DNA of 64,000 nt from assembly GCA_963573305.1 (NCBI GenBank), contig OY754339.1, positions 9,161,941-9,225,940 on the forward strand, in the 5' to 3' direction. This stretch comes from Pyrrhosoma nymphula. Its lineage: Eukaryota; Arthropoda; Insecta; Odonata; Coenagrionidae. Below, in pieces: positions 1-12,169 of the stretch. The stretch's first letter is position 1. Each line of letters begins with the position of its first letter. The notes beneath the pieces are model-generated. The model did no database searches. It was not told the origin of the DNA and saw only the letters and a list, made by a program, of their open reading frames with translations. A program made the position numbers and the translations under genes.

Positions 1-286
1 CGTAGCTATTTGGTTTTTTGACTATTTAAATAGCTTCTCGGACGAGTCGCGGATGGTACTTCTTTTCTCTGGCAATAAGGTAGATTATAAAAGACTCCCC
101 GATGTGTGGAAATTGTGGATTGGACTCCATTACCTACCATTTGTTTTGGTGGAAGATCTATGATGATGATTTTGGTGATCTCTATGCAATCTATGAGTCC
201 ATACCGTTAGAAAATCAAACAGAACTCTGAAAAGGTAGGTCTTGTATGGATGACGTCTTCATAATGAAACAATTGATCCAAAAAGG

Positions 287-672
287 GTGAGAATTCAATT
301 TGGAACAAGAAGAGCTTTTTTGGACATGAAGAGGATATTCGATAGAGTGAGCATGAACAAGGTTGTTTACATTGTGATGAAGAGTTTACATCTTCCGTCT
401 ATCCTTAATATTGGGAGGACGTCATTTAAAGTCAACCACCCAACAAAAAATACATTTGACACTGATTATGGTAAAAAAAATCCGAAATTTTGGCAAACCT
501 AGGGGTAAGAGAAGGTTGTAGTATAATACCTACATTATTCATGACTTATATTGAAAACCTCATGCGTGAACCAAAGAGAGAAGCACAACCAGAACTAAGT
601 ATTAATGATAAACATTGTGTAAGTACCTACCCAAGTATTTTTAATCTATCAAGCGCTATTCCAATACAGTGA
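287..672 (+). pseudogene. Decayed LINE reverse transcriptase fragment
   Basis: This is a remnant of a non-LTR retrotransposon reverse transcriptase. From about 317 one frame gives FLDMKRIFDRVS, which resembles RT motif A (F-D-x-x-K-A-F-D-R-V) with the catalytic aspartate kept. From 490 a different frame gives NLGVREGCS followed by PTLFMTYIENLMRE, which matches motif B (GVRQGC..SPxLFNxYxE). The two frames are out of register, so at least one frameshift separates them, and no FADD/YADD box is visible afterwards. The listed reading frames begin at GTG or TTG, so no start codon is implied. Similarity to LINE RTs is clear at motif level; the clade cannot be told. It is a dead fragment. Confidence 0.6.
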
Positions 673-689
673 GAAGTTACGTGTACGTG

Positions 690-2000
690 TAAGTTACGTG
701 CCTTCATTTTATAAATATTTCAGTAAAAAAACACACATGTATTGGTGTTCAAAGACACCCACCCAGAGAGGTTGAAAATTCATATTTTTAGTAATTGATG
801 AAAAATATCAACATTAGCCGTGAAATAGGATATTTTAAGCTGAGAACTTGTTAAACTTCATTCTTCATTGTAGTTTACATGGCCTGTCGATGTCAACTAC
901 CGATGGTGTTCTATCAATGCATGTCCTTATGCTCAAAGGTAATTGGAAATTATGTGAGAAGGTAAGGGCATGGAAAGGTTTAGCTTTTCGAGAGTGTGAG
1001 GGCATCTATGGCGATGTGGCCTTGGAGTTATATCGGGCACCCATGGGCTGTGTTGCGGTGAAGTGTTGACGTTCTGGGTGGGATACGTATTTAAGACCGC
1101 TTGAGGCTCCTCGCCAACCGTAGTGTGCCAACCTTCCCTTCCATGGCTGTGGAAACATGGATGCTCAAAGGGAAGTATGTAGACCAGGTAGTTCTAACGA
1201 TGACACGGTTGTGCCTTTCTTTTTTCCTGGACGAATGTGTATTTCGCTCAGGAAATTGGTGATTTTTGAAGTGATGGGGCAACGACATTTCCGAATACTT
1301 GTACTGGTGTTATACGTGATGCTGAAAGAAATACTCCACAATCTTTTCAATCAATTTCTCAGGCTTTAGCAAAAATATTAGAGCACTTATACAGTCCTTC
1401 GAAGCAGTTCAAAGGAAATATATATCTTAAATCTGAAAATCAGTTGCTTTGTTGTAGGGCCGAAAAGCTTTCAATTTCACAATTTTCTTTTTTCATTTTT
1501 GAATTATTTCTTACCAATACTCAGATTTAGTCATGTAGATAATTGAGGGACCTACTTGAATGGGAATCATGGATATTCCTAGCTGCGCGAGTACCTGATA
1601 TTTAACATGTGGACACGGCACCATAGTGAACTTTTTCTACCTTGCTCTGTCTGTGCTCCTCCATTACTCGGGCGCATCTATGATCAGTTTAATGGTAGTA
1701 AATGTGATGTGAATTCTCTTTTACCAGTTGTAGAAATATTTGACTTGCTATCGAAAATTTCGCAAAAACACATCATGATGTTTTTAGCCTTTTCGATGCA
1801 TCTTTTTGAATTCAATTTGAAAAAAATTATAAATTAGAGGGTGGACGGATATCCATTTTTTTACAAATATTTTTCCTTCTATTTTTCCTGTCACCATTCA
1901 ACATATCCTTACCACCTTTCGTTTATTATGACGATTTTCAAGTCATTTAACATGCCATGAATTTTTTTTCACTGTTACTTGAAGTGCAAAAACGTTATAG
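690..2000. other. No recognisable gene or element
   Basis: Only short reading frames on both strands, AT-rich apart from a moderately GC-richer patch near 960-1,160. No RT, endonuclease, tRNA-like or terminal-repeat signal was found. Confidence 0.4.
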
Positions 2001-2007
2001 ATGAAGA

Positions 2008-2207
2008 CAAATTGTCAATGAAAGCAAAGTAATTTTGACTGTCATGCATGCATTTTGGTCTTCGAAGTGACCATCCACAGCGGGAGTTAAAATCTTATAA
2101 ATACGTGCGTATTGTTACGAGATTAAAATTCTCGCTGCTAATGGCCACTTGGATGGCCGAAATGCATGCCTAGGAGTCAGCATTCGTTTACTTTCATTGA
2201 CAATTTG
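2008..2207. repeat. Foldback repeat, family F1, copy 1
   Basis: The two halves are imperfect inverted copies with the centre near 2,108. The left half begins CAAATTGTCAATGAAAG and the right half ends CTTTCATTGACAATTTG. Matching blocks inside the arms include GCATGCATTT with its complement and the GACCATCCACAGCGGGAG / ATTAGCAGCGAGAATT pair. No protein is encoded. A second, more diverged copy lies at 14,514-14,750, so this is a dispersed family. The structure is MITE-like or a foldback element; I see no clear target duplication. Confidence 0.6.
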
Positions 2208-2214
2208 GGTTTAT

Positions 2215-3830
2215 CTTTAGTTTAAATTTAATTGCCTATTGCTCTCTCCTTCAATTGCAAATGAAATGAAAACTAAAGATTAACTATTCTGAATTGCTTG
2301 TTACCAGTGTCTATGGACGTGTATAGATATTATTTAAAACCATTTTTACCCTAGTGGATACTCCTTGGGAAATAGACGTTCCATGGGAAATGGAATGGGA
2401 ATTGCGAGGTTGTAACAGATGCAATTTAATTACCTCATGTCAGGCATGAATGACAGAATTTAGGAGACAGGACACGCACACAGTGAGCACTCAATTTCAG
2501 GCAAGCCTTTGACGGCTTTTAGGGCTCAGCCTCCGGGTCCATTGGAAACTCACTCTGAACCATAAACCCCTCTCCTCGGGTACCAGGTGGGGCACATGGC
2601 AACAGTTGACCTCTCCAGAATACCCTCTCTCAGTGTCGACCCTTTGACCCATTGTCGTCACCCCGAGGTCACTACAATACCTCTTTGTTGGAGATACCTG
2701 CTCCCTTGTTGCATTTAAGAACGATTTCTATGTGTAAAGCATCTTCTGGAATGGTCATTTTTTCGGACTATCGTTCAAAAATAAACCTATATGGCGTAAT
2801 CCACGTTCGACATTGTTTGAGCATTTAAACTTATGATAAAATATTTCGTTAGTTCAAAACGATTCACTCCAAATTCTTCACCAGTACTAGTAAATCAACA
2901 AACTACGTTACTCTCAACAAAATTCATTCTTCATCAACATTTAAATGAACGCCTAAAATTCGTTTCAATTATAATTCAAGTATAATGAATCGATATATTC
3001 CGTTGCAATACCATGCTAGTGTCAACCATAAGCAATGACTAAATGAATCGTTATAATTGTGTTACGAAAAAAGGAACGTTTGATTAATATTATTTCTATT
3101 TAATTATTACAGCCATCAAAATTATATTGGTAACAGAAAATTTTTTCTTCATTCGTCCACTCAATGCTGCAGCATCAACATAAAATGTATCGATAACCTC
3201 TTTTCAAGCAATAATACGGGCGTGACGTCCTTTTGCATAAATGAAAGAACGCTTAGTCACAAACTTTCTCGAGTGCAGCAATGGCCGTAAAAGTGATGCT
3301 AATCTTGGAAATGGTGATAAAAAACAAAATAGTAATTAAATTTTTTGTTTGATATTATTTGATTGCTGTTAATTTTAGTGAACCAGTCAGACCACATTGG
3401 ACGCTACAAAATACCAACTTTATCGCATTGCGAAGTTCAAGTCTCAGTGTTTCATGCGTAATTCATCATATGTAATGTGGTTTTACAATCAAGTAGACTT
3501 ACATGCCATTTTATTCAAATAGGGGCTACTTATATGAACAAGCGTGATTTTTTAATGAATAAAAAAGTACACCTTTCCAAGTTATTATTTTTGAGAAATT
3601 AACTTGAAATTAAATGGTGTTAAATGGGAGAAGAAGTTAAGCATGCGAGGAAATAGTATTTTTCTAGTTAATATAGTACAAGAGTATAAGATATGCATAA
3701 CTAGGGGTCTATTCGGTGGCACCTTGACTCGCTCTCCTCGATCTGCTGCCAAGCATGCTAAGGAAGACTAAACACTACAGTACCTACTAGAAAGTCTGAT
3801 AACAGATGCGTCAAAAAGACGAATGGGAAT
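2215..3830. other. No recognisable gene or element
   Basis: AT-rich sequence with a more balanced, non-repetitive patch at about 2,470-2,720. No coding potential or repeat structure could be recognised. The 2,470-2,720 patch could be regulatory, but nothing in it is diagnostic. Confidence 0.35.
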
Positions 3831-3919
3831 AATTAGCCGAAGGGTGGGAAGGAAAATTGAGGACAACCTTTCGGAAAAAAAATTCAAAATTAGGATGAAT
3901 ATAGTAATTAGGTAGGCCT

Positions 3920-4335
3920 GAGAGTAACGGTTGAGGATATCATACATGTGAATAAGTCACTGTATGTGGCATTCGTGGATTCGCAGAAAACCTTTGGTAA
4001 CGTTGAGTTGGACAAGAAGTTCAGGCAGTTGGAAAACCTGTAGTAGATTACGATGGCAGAAGAATAATCTACCTTCTATGTAAGAAGCAAGACACCACAA
4101 TTGGAATGAGAGACGGAGGAAAATTCAAGCTAAATTTAACCAAGGAGTTGGAGAGGGATGAAACCCCTCATCAGCACAGTTCAACATATGCTTTCGAGGA
4201 GGCAATCAGGGAGGCACAAGAAATGACGTTGGACGGAATTAAGGTTAACGAAAAATGAATAAACATGCTCCGCTTTGCAGATGGCGTTAAATTCGTCGCT
4301 GGTGGTCTTAAAAGACAACTACTGAGTTCGAAGAA
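3920..4335 (+). pseudogene. Heavily decayed LINE reverse transcriptase
   Basis: Spliced across several frameshifts, the plus strand gives VAFVDSQKTFGNVELDKKF (RT motif A region), RRIIYLLCKKQDTTIGMRDG (segment before motif B), an AFEEAIREAQE block like the helix after motif B, and MLRFADGVKFVAGG, which corresponds to motif C with FADD changed to FADG. These blocks occur in the right order and spacing for a LINE RT palm domain. The catalytic second aspartate of motif C is lost and stops are present, so this is a fossil. It may belong to the same insertion as the LINE 3' end at 5,255. Confidence 0.55.
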
Positions 4336-4349
4336 GATAGGACTACGAA

Positions 4350-5245
4350 TGTGAAAGTTTTTGGGGAAGTCTTCTCGGGTCTTTCACCGGGGGGGTTATT
4401 TTGTAATCTCACCTTTTTAGTGAGAATACGTCATAAAATGTCACTTTTTCGTAGTTCAACTCCGCCATCCAGGCGGCATGACCATCTTCGGATCTCAAGC
4501 GGTGGACTGCCGGTCATGTGCTGGTCTTTTAGACGATTCATCCGCTCTGATCCGTATCTTTCGACTCTTGATCCGTTTCATTATCTCCGCCTGCCAATAG
4601 TTCCATCTCACCTGTCATAAAGAACGTGACATGGAGCCACCATCGTTCCCACTTGAAGCTTGAGTTGGAAAATAAACAAGGGCGCGAAATATACAAACGA
4701 TTTTAAATCGTATTGTTGTGATTTGCTAAACGTGAAGAACTTCAGCATTTTAAACTCCAATATATTGGGAACTTGAAGGTATGCTTTGTTTGAAATGCTT
4801 ATGTTATTATTAGCTTGAATTATCTGTGCATATATTTCGTATCAATATTTCCCAAACAATGTTGCTGATACCTTTGTTTTCGTGTGCCTATCCGCCAGTG
4901 TATGGAGAATGGAATTCAGTTATTTATACCATTATTTCATAATTTTAACAAATATTGCCTTAAAATCTACGTTCTTGATAGATATTTTCCGTGCTTGTGA
5001 ATCGAACACTAATTAGATGCACAATTATTTTTAAATATTGAGTGATCGCCAACATGTCGCTTGTAGTTTTGACTGTATTTAGATTTTCGTTGTATGTACA
5101 GTGCAAGATATCTTCCGTAAGATGTTGAGCAAACTGGGTATTCGCTAGTCTCGGCATCTTTTATTTGATATAAGGTAATTGAAGCTTCGACAACTCACGT
5201 ACCGTTCGTGAGCCGATCAGGTGAGATATTTGTTGGCTGACGTTT
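4350..5245. other. Unassigned segment between two LINE remnants
   Basis: The RT remnant stops near 4,335 and a LINE C-terminal end starts near 5,255. The roughly 0.9 kb between them has no RT similarity. It holds an 89-codon plus-strand frame at 4,351-4,620 that I do not recognise. It may be a later insertion into the LINE, but I found no target duplication. Confidence 0.3.
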
Positions 5246-5254
5246 AGGCTGCTA

Positions 5255-5515
5255 CATCCAACATCGTCTTTAGGGTTATAGCCCAGAAAAGAAGAACCAG
5301 ATGAATTGGGCACACCCTGAGGACCAATGGGTTCGTGAAGAATGAAATTGACGGAAAAATAGAGGGCAATGTCACAAGTGGAAGGCCAAGGGATAAACAC
5401 ATAAACCAAATAAAGAGGAAAAGGACATTAAGAACTACCAGGGAGTAAAGGGAACTAGCGTTAGATAGGGAAAGATGGAGAGCTGCTGTCAAACAATCTT
5501 AGGATTGAACGGCCA
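5255..5515 (+). pseudogene. LINE 3'-terminal coding remnant
   Basis: The plus strand reads RRTR-IGHTLRTNGFVKNEIDG, then a GRPRDKHI block, then a DRERWRAAVKQS block, with stops between. This order (IGHxLR, basic GRPR, then D-R-x-x-W-R-A) is the usual C-terminal tail of arthropod LINE ORF2 proteins in which the RT is followed by a basic region. Stop codons and the missing upstream RT show it is dead. It lies in the same orientation as the RT remnant at 3,920-4,335. Confidence 0.6.
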
Positions 5516-5529
5516 AAAATGTAATTATA

Positions 5530-6800
5530 CTAAATAGCGATCAGATTGAAAAAAATCTAAATAAATGCGTAAATAAAGAATAAATAAAAAAACGAACTTC
5601 TCGTTGTAAATTGGAACCCGCTTTGAATTTTTTCCTATGGTATTCTTTGCGATTTCGTAGGACTATTCTTTCTCATTGGTTGTGAAAAAGTAAATAAGTC
5701 TGCAAGCAAAATAAATTTGATTCCTTCATAGATTCCTTTGGATTTACATCTCCATACATTCTTTTAGCAATGGTTGGTTAATAGACGCTTAGGGGACGCT
5801 ACAAAAAAACACAGAATTTTAGGAAATTTCTGTACATATTTTAAAGACTCTTCCTAATTCGAATCGAACAGCAAAATTTGATGATATAAAGAAGAAAAAT
5901 AATAATAATACCTTTTCTTAAGACATTTCTGTCAAGGTCGTACGATCATTATTTCTAATTTTATTTCGCAAAAGAAACAAAACCTGCGGGTGACAAGCAT
6001 GAATGAAAATTATGATATTTATGGAAGTTAATGCGAACGATCTGGCCTTGAACCAGAAGCTATAGTTTTGGAAAAGTAGCCTATTACGTGAGGAGTGGCA
6101 GCATTAAATGTAGTTGAAGCGGGATATCATTTCTTGAAAAATTAGATGAATTTCGCCTCATTGTAAAAAACATTTTATCATTCCAAAAAAAAATAAGCCA
6201 CTCTCTATTACCAATACATTTCCAAAAAATAGCAGCCATTTGACACGGGAATTTGTTCAAGATTGTATTCCAGAAGGACTTTATTTAAAAAATAAGGAAT
6301 TTCTAAGGCATAAATCTCATCAGAAATTTAAAAGTGTGTGTTTTATATGCTTTCTCAACTGAAAAATAAATCTTTAATAATGACTGACCGCAGTAATCTT
6401 AACAGAATCGCAAAATATCTTCGATTGTGAAAGCGTTTTCAGCATACAGCGTGAATCAAATGAGTCAACCAAATAAATACATGTTTAGTTTATTACTGAG
6501 AACGTTTGTAATTTAAAACAAAGTTTTTTTTTGTCATTTATGCTACAATTTTTACTTCATTCTTCTTAATGCTAATTAAATTGAAAAATAAAATTTGAAT
6601 ACGTTATGACTTGGGAAAAATATCGCTTAAACTACCCCGGTGGCGTGCAAACTTTGAAAGTTATCAAACTGTTAGTTTTCTTTAAAAACTGAGGCTAGTA
6701 TAAAAAACAAATTGCGTGCGAACGTTGCAGTTTCATATGATGTTGACTTACATAGATATAATATTTGTTATTCATGCACGAGTATGACAGATAGCGGCAG
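5530..6800. other. No recognisable gene or element
   Basis: Very AT-rich DNA with many poly-A and poly-T runs and no frame longer than about 60 codons. No repeat or RNA signal was recognised. Confidence 0.4.
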
Positions 6801-6804
6801 CGGA

Positions 6805-7395
6805 AATTTACTTCCTCTTATCATGTGTGTGAGTGATGTGAATTATGAACGGATGCTGTTGGGCAAGGGCTAGGCGAAAGGGGAATAACATTGAGGGTGA
6901 AGGACGTACGGCAAGGAAGTAGAGAAGCGTTGAGAGATAGACCTTCCCTTGTGTCGAGGGCTTGCGTATAGCGATAAACTTGGAAATGGAGTGGGATGCA
7001 TGCGGAGCAGGAGTTGTGGAAGGACGCGTTGGTGGAAACACGCAGGTTCCCTGAAATCTCCCAGTTCTCACATCTCCATTTTGTCCCTCTCCTTGCCTCC
7101 ACCAGCGATTCCAGTGAACCTCTGCAGGGCCTTCGCACAACTTGCAATAATACAGTAAAGGGGGGTCTGGCCGGAGAAAGAGAAACAATGAGACCGTTAG
7201 AAGAGGGGGGCGAAATATGAATTTGAAGGGTTTTGTGGAGGAATTGAAGGGTGAGAGTCGTGTGTGTACGTGTGTGTAGACTCCCGCAGCGGTAATAAGG
7301 GCAAAGGGAAGAGAAATTCGGGTCATGAAGAGGGAAACAAGAGGACAGTAACGAATAGATAGATAGACTTTGTAAATAGGGAAGAGTTGCACAAA
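6805..7395. other. Purine-rich tract with an accidental long minus-strand frame
   Basis: The plus strand is strongly purine-rich, and the complementary strand therefore has few stops, giving a 194-codon frame that opens at a GTG. The product is rich in P, F, L and H with no domain I recognise, and a second overlapping frame of 108 codons covers the same DNA. I read both as composition artefacts rather than genes. Confidence 0.35.
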
Positions 7396-7509
7396 GACTG
7401 CGTTAGTACGGTGGGTTGCTTATCCACACCTAAAAAGTATCATTGGTTAATTTATGGAGATTTGGTCATGTCTTTAAAAAAAAAACTCAACTTACTTTTT
7501 CCGCCGACG

Positions 7510-7540
7510 TTTCGCCTTTTTATTAATGAGGCTTCTTCAG
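7510..7540 (-). ncRNA. Orphan hammerhead-like core motif
   Basis: Read on the minus strand: CTGAAGA, then a hairpin with AGCCT against AAGGC, then GAAACGTCGG. This matches the CUGANGA-stem II-GAAA skeleton of a hammerhead ribozyme core and resembles the motif found after PLE coding regions elsewhere in this window. No PLE protein is visible next to it. Stem I and a cleavage triplet were not established, so activity is unknown. Confidence 0.3.
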
Positions 7541-7851
7541 GGCTCAAAGGATTAATTTTTCTTATTATTTCTTTAAAAATTCTTATTTCCAATAGTGTTA
7601 GAATAATAATTTATTTAGGAGGTTTCTTCATGACTGAGGGAGTCGATGCAAATAATATATTATTGGAATATTATTCCACTTTTCATTTGGTATGTAAAAA
7701 TACTGCTTTTACTGATATGATGCCTTATGTATTAGAAAAACTAAATTATGGAACAATCTATGCATATAATTCAACGAATAAATTGTAAATGAACACGTAC
7801 TTCCAGTAAAACTGATGATATCAGGCCTGACCTCGTGGAAATTATGGATAT

Positions 7852-8052
7852 CATGATGAAAAAACCACCTTTGTTATTTCCACAAAATTTATTACACTGG
7901 CACGACGGGTATTTCACCACACTGTGGCATACTCATGTGCATACTCATGTGCCTCATACTCATGCACATGAGTATGCCTAACAGTGTAGTGAAAAGCGCG
8001 TCGTGCCAGCGTAATAAAGTTTTGTGGAAATAAAGGTGGTTTTCTTATCATG
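7852..8052. repeat. Palindromic foldback element
   Basis: A roughly 200-bp imperfect palindrome. The left arm contains AAAACCACCTTTG, ATTTCCACAAAATTTATTAC and TGGCACGACG; the right arm carries their complements CGTCGTGCCA, GTAATAAAGTTTTGTGGAAAT and AAAGGTGGTTTT. The centre (about 7,930-7,975) is a nested repeat of GTGCATACTCATG and its complement. No coding sequence. The element sits just before a copy of repeat family R3 and could have inserted into it. Confidence 0.65.
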
Positions 8053-8059
8053 GACTTAC

Positions 8060-8400
8060 TTCCAGCCTTAGTAGCTAACTAAAGCGCCGTTTTTATTGAA
8101 TTACCGCATTTTGACTACAATTCTTGCAGCCATTTGTTAAATCACTAAGAATTAAATATAGCAATGTGCTAATATTTTATTTTTTTCACTCCCCTGGGAG
8201 TTTTCGCTTTTTGCAAAACGTTTTTCGCGAAAATAGCATTTATATATTAAATAGAAAAGTGCTATTAGTCCAACGTTCCACCCATTATTATTGCATTTAA
8301 AGTAATGCAATTTCAAGTTCAATCTGAGATTTAAAAGGCGTCTAATGTTACGGTTTAGTCGTTAAAATCAAATACTTGAAACTCTTTTCTACAGTTAGCC
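8060..8400 (+). repeat. Dispersed repeat family R3, copy 1
   Basis: This stretch shares ordered blocks with 43,340-43,740 and 44,330-44,690, including AATTACCGCATTTTGACT, CGAAAAT-GCATTTATAT and AATGCAATTTCAAGTTCAAT. Divergence is high. No protein is encoded and the ends are not defined. The class of transposon is unknown. Confidence 0.5.
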
Positions 8401-8424
8401 ACTCTATGAGTATACACTTATTGT

Positions 8425-9193
8425 ACATTTTGAAAGAAAGTAAAAATTAACTTTTTAAAATTCCAAAAAGGTTTATTCACAAAGTACAACCAAGTTCACC
8501 CATTACGGCATCATCAGGTACATTTAGAATGTTTAACCTCTCGGCTAATCTACGCACACGTGCAACTCACGGGCAGGGAAGGTTGTGTGGTGGGAGATAG
8601 GGAAGAGGAGAGGAGGGTGGGAAGGTCACGTTGAGAGATGGAAAGCGGTTTAGTGTGATGGTTGATTCACCTCCAAGTGGTGGCCAAGTTTAGTCTTGGG
8701 GTATGAAAGAAATGGAAGGGCGGAAACGCAGTGCGAAATCCAGGAATGGTGAGTGGAAGGGGAACAGGTTTTCGTAAGCTATGTGTTGAAACAAAATTCA
8801 CGGATTACCTTGGGCTATATCGGCTAAACGGATCATAGTTTCAAAGCAAGAACCAAGAATTTTACTTGAGCGTTCATACAATAACAGCCAGAGGAGTCTC
8901 ATTTTGCGAAACACCTTATAAACGCAGGGTACCGTAGTGATTTCAACTTCACTCCTCTACACATAGAATCCATGGGCAGAAAAATGGAAGGCCTTGGTTC
9001 AATTGGAAATTCTCCTTCATCAAGATTCTTTTAACCTAGCTAATAGCTTTTAAATTTCCCATTAGTTACACGCATATATATTTTTCCTGAGGTTAAATAT
9101 TTTTATTGTGCCTGATGATGCTTCAACGGGTAGAACTAGTTGCACTCTGTGGAATTTTACAAAGTTAATTTTTATTTTCATTCAAAACGAGAA
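8425..9193. mobile_element. Non-autonomous element with inverted ends and hammerhead-like cores
   Basis: About 95 bp at 8,425-8,522 recur inverted at 9,110-9,193. Shared blocks include TAAAAATTAACTTT, TAAAATTCCA and GGCATCATCAGG or its complement. Read outward, each arm contains CCTGATGATGC, a short hairpin and GGGTGAAC or GGTAGAAC, which resembles the CUGAUGA...GAAA skeleton seen after PLE coding regions. The roughly 0.6 kb between the arms encodes nothing recognisable; the part at 8,580-8,760 is G-rich. The arrangement fits an internally deleted PLE with inverted terminal copies, but no coding remnant proves it. Confidence 0.5.
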
Positions 9194-9199
9194 AGTTCC

Positions 9200-10880
9200 A
9201 TCAAATTACGCCAAATAACAATCATTTTATTTTACAATTTGGTTAAATTAAGTAATTTCATGGTGTAATGACCTTAATGTAAGATTCAATCACAATAATG
9301 CATAGAAATACAGTGGTTGTTAGGTATTCTAAGGGATAAGGTAGATTTTAAATAGAAATCAGAGATCATCCTCCAGATTTTCACATTTTCACATTCCTTT
9401 CGTCATCTCAGCGAAGAAGCTAAAGGGAGATGAGAGGAGGAAATATGTTGGGACAGAAGCACGTCGATTCTACAGGACGAAAACATATGGGAATATTTAC
9501 GCATTTCTTAGTAAAATCTCATCAAAAACATTAAATTGAACAATGTAGGTGCGAAGGCTTAAGTGAGACATTCTCTTCTCATGGGACCTGGTTAGATTCC
9601 TGGCAGTTACTGATATTTTTAAGGATGAAACATTTACGGGTTTCCAACCGGATGATGGCTTTGATCTGCACCGACGATCCATTGACACAGTGTGCTTCGT
9701 CTCGTCATCGTCTTCATTGTGAATAACGTTTAGCCAGAAAAAATGTCATTTATTATCTCCTTGGGATCATTACGCCTGTGTTTGTGCAGTACCTTTCCGC
9801 TCTTTTTCCAGTCGTTCTAGGTCTGGTTTCCACTCACTTCTAAGCTGGAAGCCTTTTTTACCGGTAAATGTTTTTCACCTCCAGCCTGATTTCCACCGCC
9901 TCTTTAATAATCTAGTCCCACTAGTCGTTTGTGTGACGAATACATTTTGTGTGTAGCGATGTAGATTCTGCTGCCACTTTTGAGGCTGAAATTGCAGATT
10001 TTTCACGAGGTTTTTCACCGCAATCCAGATTTCTACTTGGGTGCTATGTGGAGAACACTTTTAAGTGCAGCACATAGTCCGTCGGATGGGACGCTAAACT
10101 TTGGACCCGTTGTCAACTTTCGTTTGGAGTAGGTTCTAGTCAACGGTGGGTTTCTCTTCACTCTTCCCCGATTTACAAATTTATCCTTGGCTGATCAACC
10201 AACCCACCTATCCTACATCGTGCACATGAAATCTTTTGATTGATCTCCTCCCCGAAAATAACCAGTCGACCTACTAAACAAATCATAGTTCAGTCCTAAT
10301 TAAATGCGGTGAACTCGATATGAGGCCTAGCTAGAATTATTTGACTGGAAGTGAAATAGGATTCCACAGTTTTCTTCTTACGAATTGGGTTGAGAGGGGA
10401 ACCTGTCATCACCTGACGAAAGTTGCTAGTTGGCCGCCACGCTAAAATTGTTTCATATCTATGCTGGCTAATTGGAAATATTAGTCGCATGGTCGCCAAG
10501 CACAATGAAATAACTTGTGTTATTTCATCCTCTCTCATTAGTACCCAAAAATTTACAAAACGTGAGTATTTGTACAAAGAAATCCATACTTCCGAAAAGC
10601 TTCTGTAAAAGCTTCTTCTCCGCAAGTTTGGAGCTGACAGATTTTTGCCGGATGCTCAACATATATTGCTAGAGCCAACGTACTACGGTAGAAGCGATCA
10701 CAGGAATAAAATGAAGGAAATTGACTGCAGAACCGATAGATTTAAAATGTCATTTTTCCCACGCACAATAAGGGATCATAATAGTTATGATATATCAGTC
10801 ATATGAAACACCCACCCTCAATACGTAGAGTAGAATTTTCACTTGTGTTTAATAACATAGCATCATTACGAATGACTAAC
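9200..10880. other. No gene recognised; possible interspersed repeat near 9,900-10,160
   Basis: Reading frames are short. The segment around 10,040-10,130 contains GATGGGACGCTAAACTTTGG, which has the look of an old SINE or LINE tail, but I cannot pair it with another copy here. The rest is unassigned. Confidence 0.3.
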
Positions 10881-10889
10881 ACTTCACAC

Positions 10890-11228
10890 AGCTTGATATG
10901 TCCGGCATTATTTTATTTTGTTCTCTGCATGAAGTAGCATCTCGTAGCATTGATAAACTAACAGTTTTAGTAATATTAACTACTAGATGTGTCTATAGCA
11001 TTGTTCTGCATGTTTTCATGTTCATTTACGTATCACTATCCCAGTTTCCGGTTGGACTGCGCACTGTTCTCCTGACTGCTTTTTGGCCTGCGCCTAGCAG
11101 CAGGGGGAGCGTGCGAGGTTCTGACTTCTGCTGGGACGAGTGCTGCATGCCTATGCATGTATGGAATCATCCCGTGCCACACACCCTAGTGGTGGCTTGC
11201 ACGGTACTTCGTAGATGTAGATGAAAGC
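10890..11228 (+). repeat. Dispersed repeat family R4 with GTAGAT tail, copy 1
   Basis: The 3' end reads CACACCCTAGTGGTGGCTTGC and then GTAGATGTAGATG. A similar end (GGTGGCT followed by a GTAGAT repeat) occurs at 41,560-41,605, and a related one lacking the hexamer tail at 37,560-37,600. A short hexameric tail on a shared 3' end is typical of LINEs of the I/Jockey group or SINEs that use their machinery. No RT is visible, so this is a 5'-truncated copy or a SINE. Confidence 0.45.
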
Positions 11229-11757
11229 TTGCATCTAAAGTAAGATTTGAAGGAGATGGATGATAGTTCATAAAATGCCTTGATAAAGCTAGAGGGATAT
11301 CTCCTAGGCCCTCAGACCCGTCGCTTATCCATCTCATCTATCGTTAGCATTTCGTTAGCGTGGTTTTGTCTTCTACAGAGTCATTTTGCCCTCTTGTATA
11401 AATATCTGCTGCAGAAATGCCGGTGGTGGAGCTAAAATGAACTAAACGTTGTTTTCATCACGGAGCTGTGTGAGTTTCACGGGTGCGTGGCGAGTTTTCC
11501 GGAACTTAAAAAAATATGCCCATGGACTAGGGAAACTACCTTTGAATTCACCAACGTAAACAAACGTAGATCGTATCAAACCAATAATTTGAGATTTTCA
11601 GTATTCAATTATAACTATGCTGAACTGAATTCAGTTCTCAGTCCTGAAACAAATGTCATGTAAAACGTCCTTAATAGTTACAAATCACTGCGAAGTACCA
11701 AAATTAATAAAATATTAAATACAAAATAATAACTGCGAAACCCGCAGCGAAAGGTTC

Positions 11758-11885
11758 GCTGTCACGCGCATGGGTGAAAATGTATCAAAGAGATGCAATT
11801 AGCCATGGAAAAATATTAAAGATTCAACAGGATACGAACTTAGATCTCCCTATTGTCGGTCAGGTGCGTAGGCCACTCACAAGTC
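11758..11885 (-). repeat. tRNA-derived SINE, copy
   Basis: On the minus strand this reads ACGCACCTGACCGACAATAG, GGAGATCTAAGTTCGTATCC, a T-rich stretch and finally CCATGCGCGTGACAGCG. The same order (tRNA-like D and anticodon arms, box B, T-run, GCGCGTGAC tail) is shared with copies near 28.3 and 40.7 kb. Box B is damaged (GTTCGTATCC). The 5' head is incomplete. Confidence 0.6.
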
Positions 11886-12169
11886 AAGTGAAATAATTAT
11901 TTTTCATTGCGATTTACATCCCTTCGCTGTTCCTCTTTCTTGTACCCCTTCGTTGCTCCCCTTCGGTGTACTCCTTTGTTGCTCCCCTTCGGTGTACTCC
12001 TTTGGTGTTTATGCCTTAATTGTGGATTGTCAGAATCACGGCAGCGGCAAGTAACGTGTCCAGAGATCTGTGAAAAAACTACGGTCGCATTGAGAAGCCT
12101 TGTGGGACCACCTACCATCTTCGCGTTTTCTATGAACTCTCCTCAAGGAAAAAGGGAATATGGAGAGCA

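Noticed and set aside
6808..7392. Minus-strand frame of 194 codons
   Set aside because: Opens at GTG, low-complexity product, and another frame overlaps it; due to purine/pyrimidine skew.
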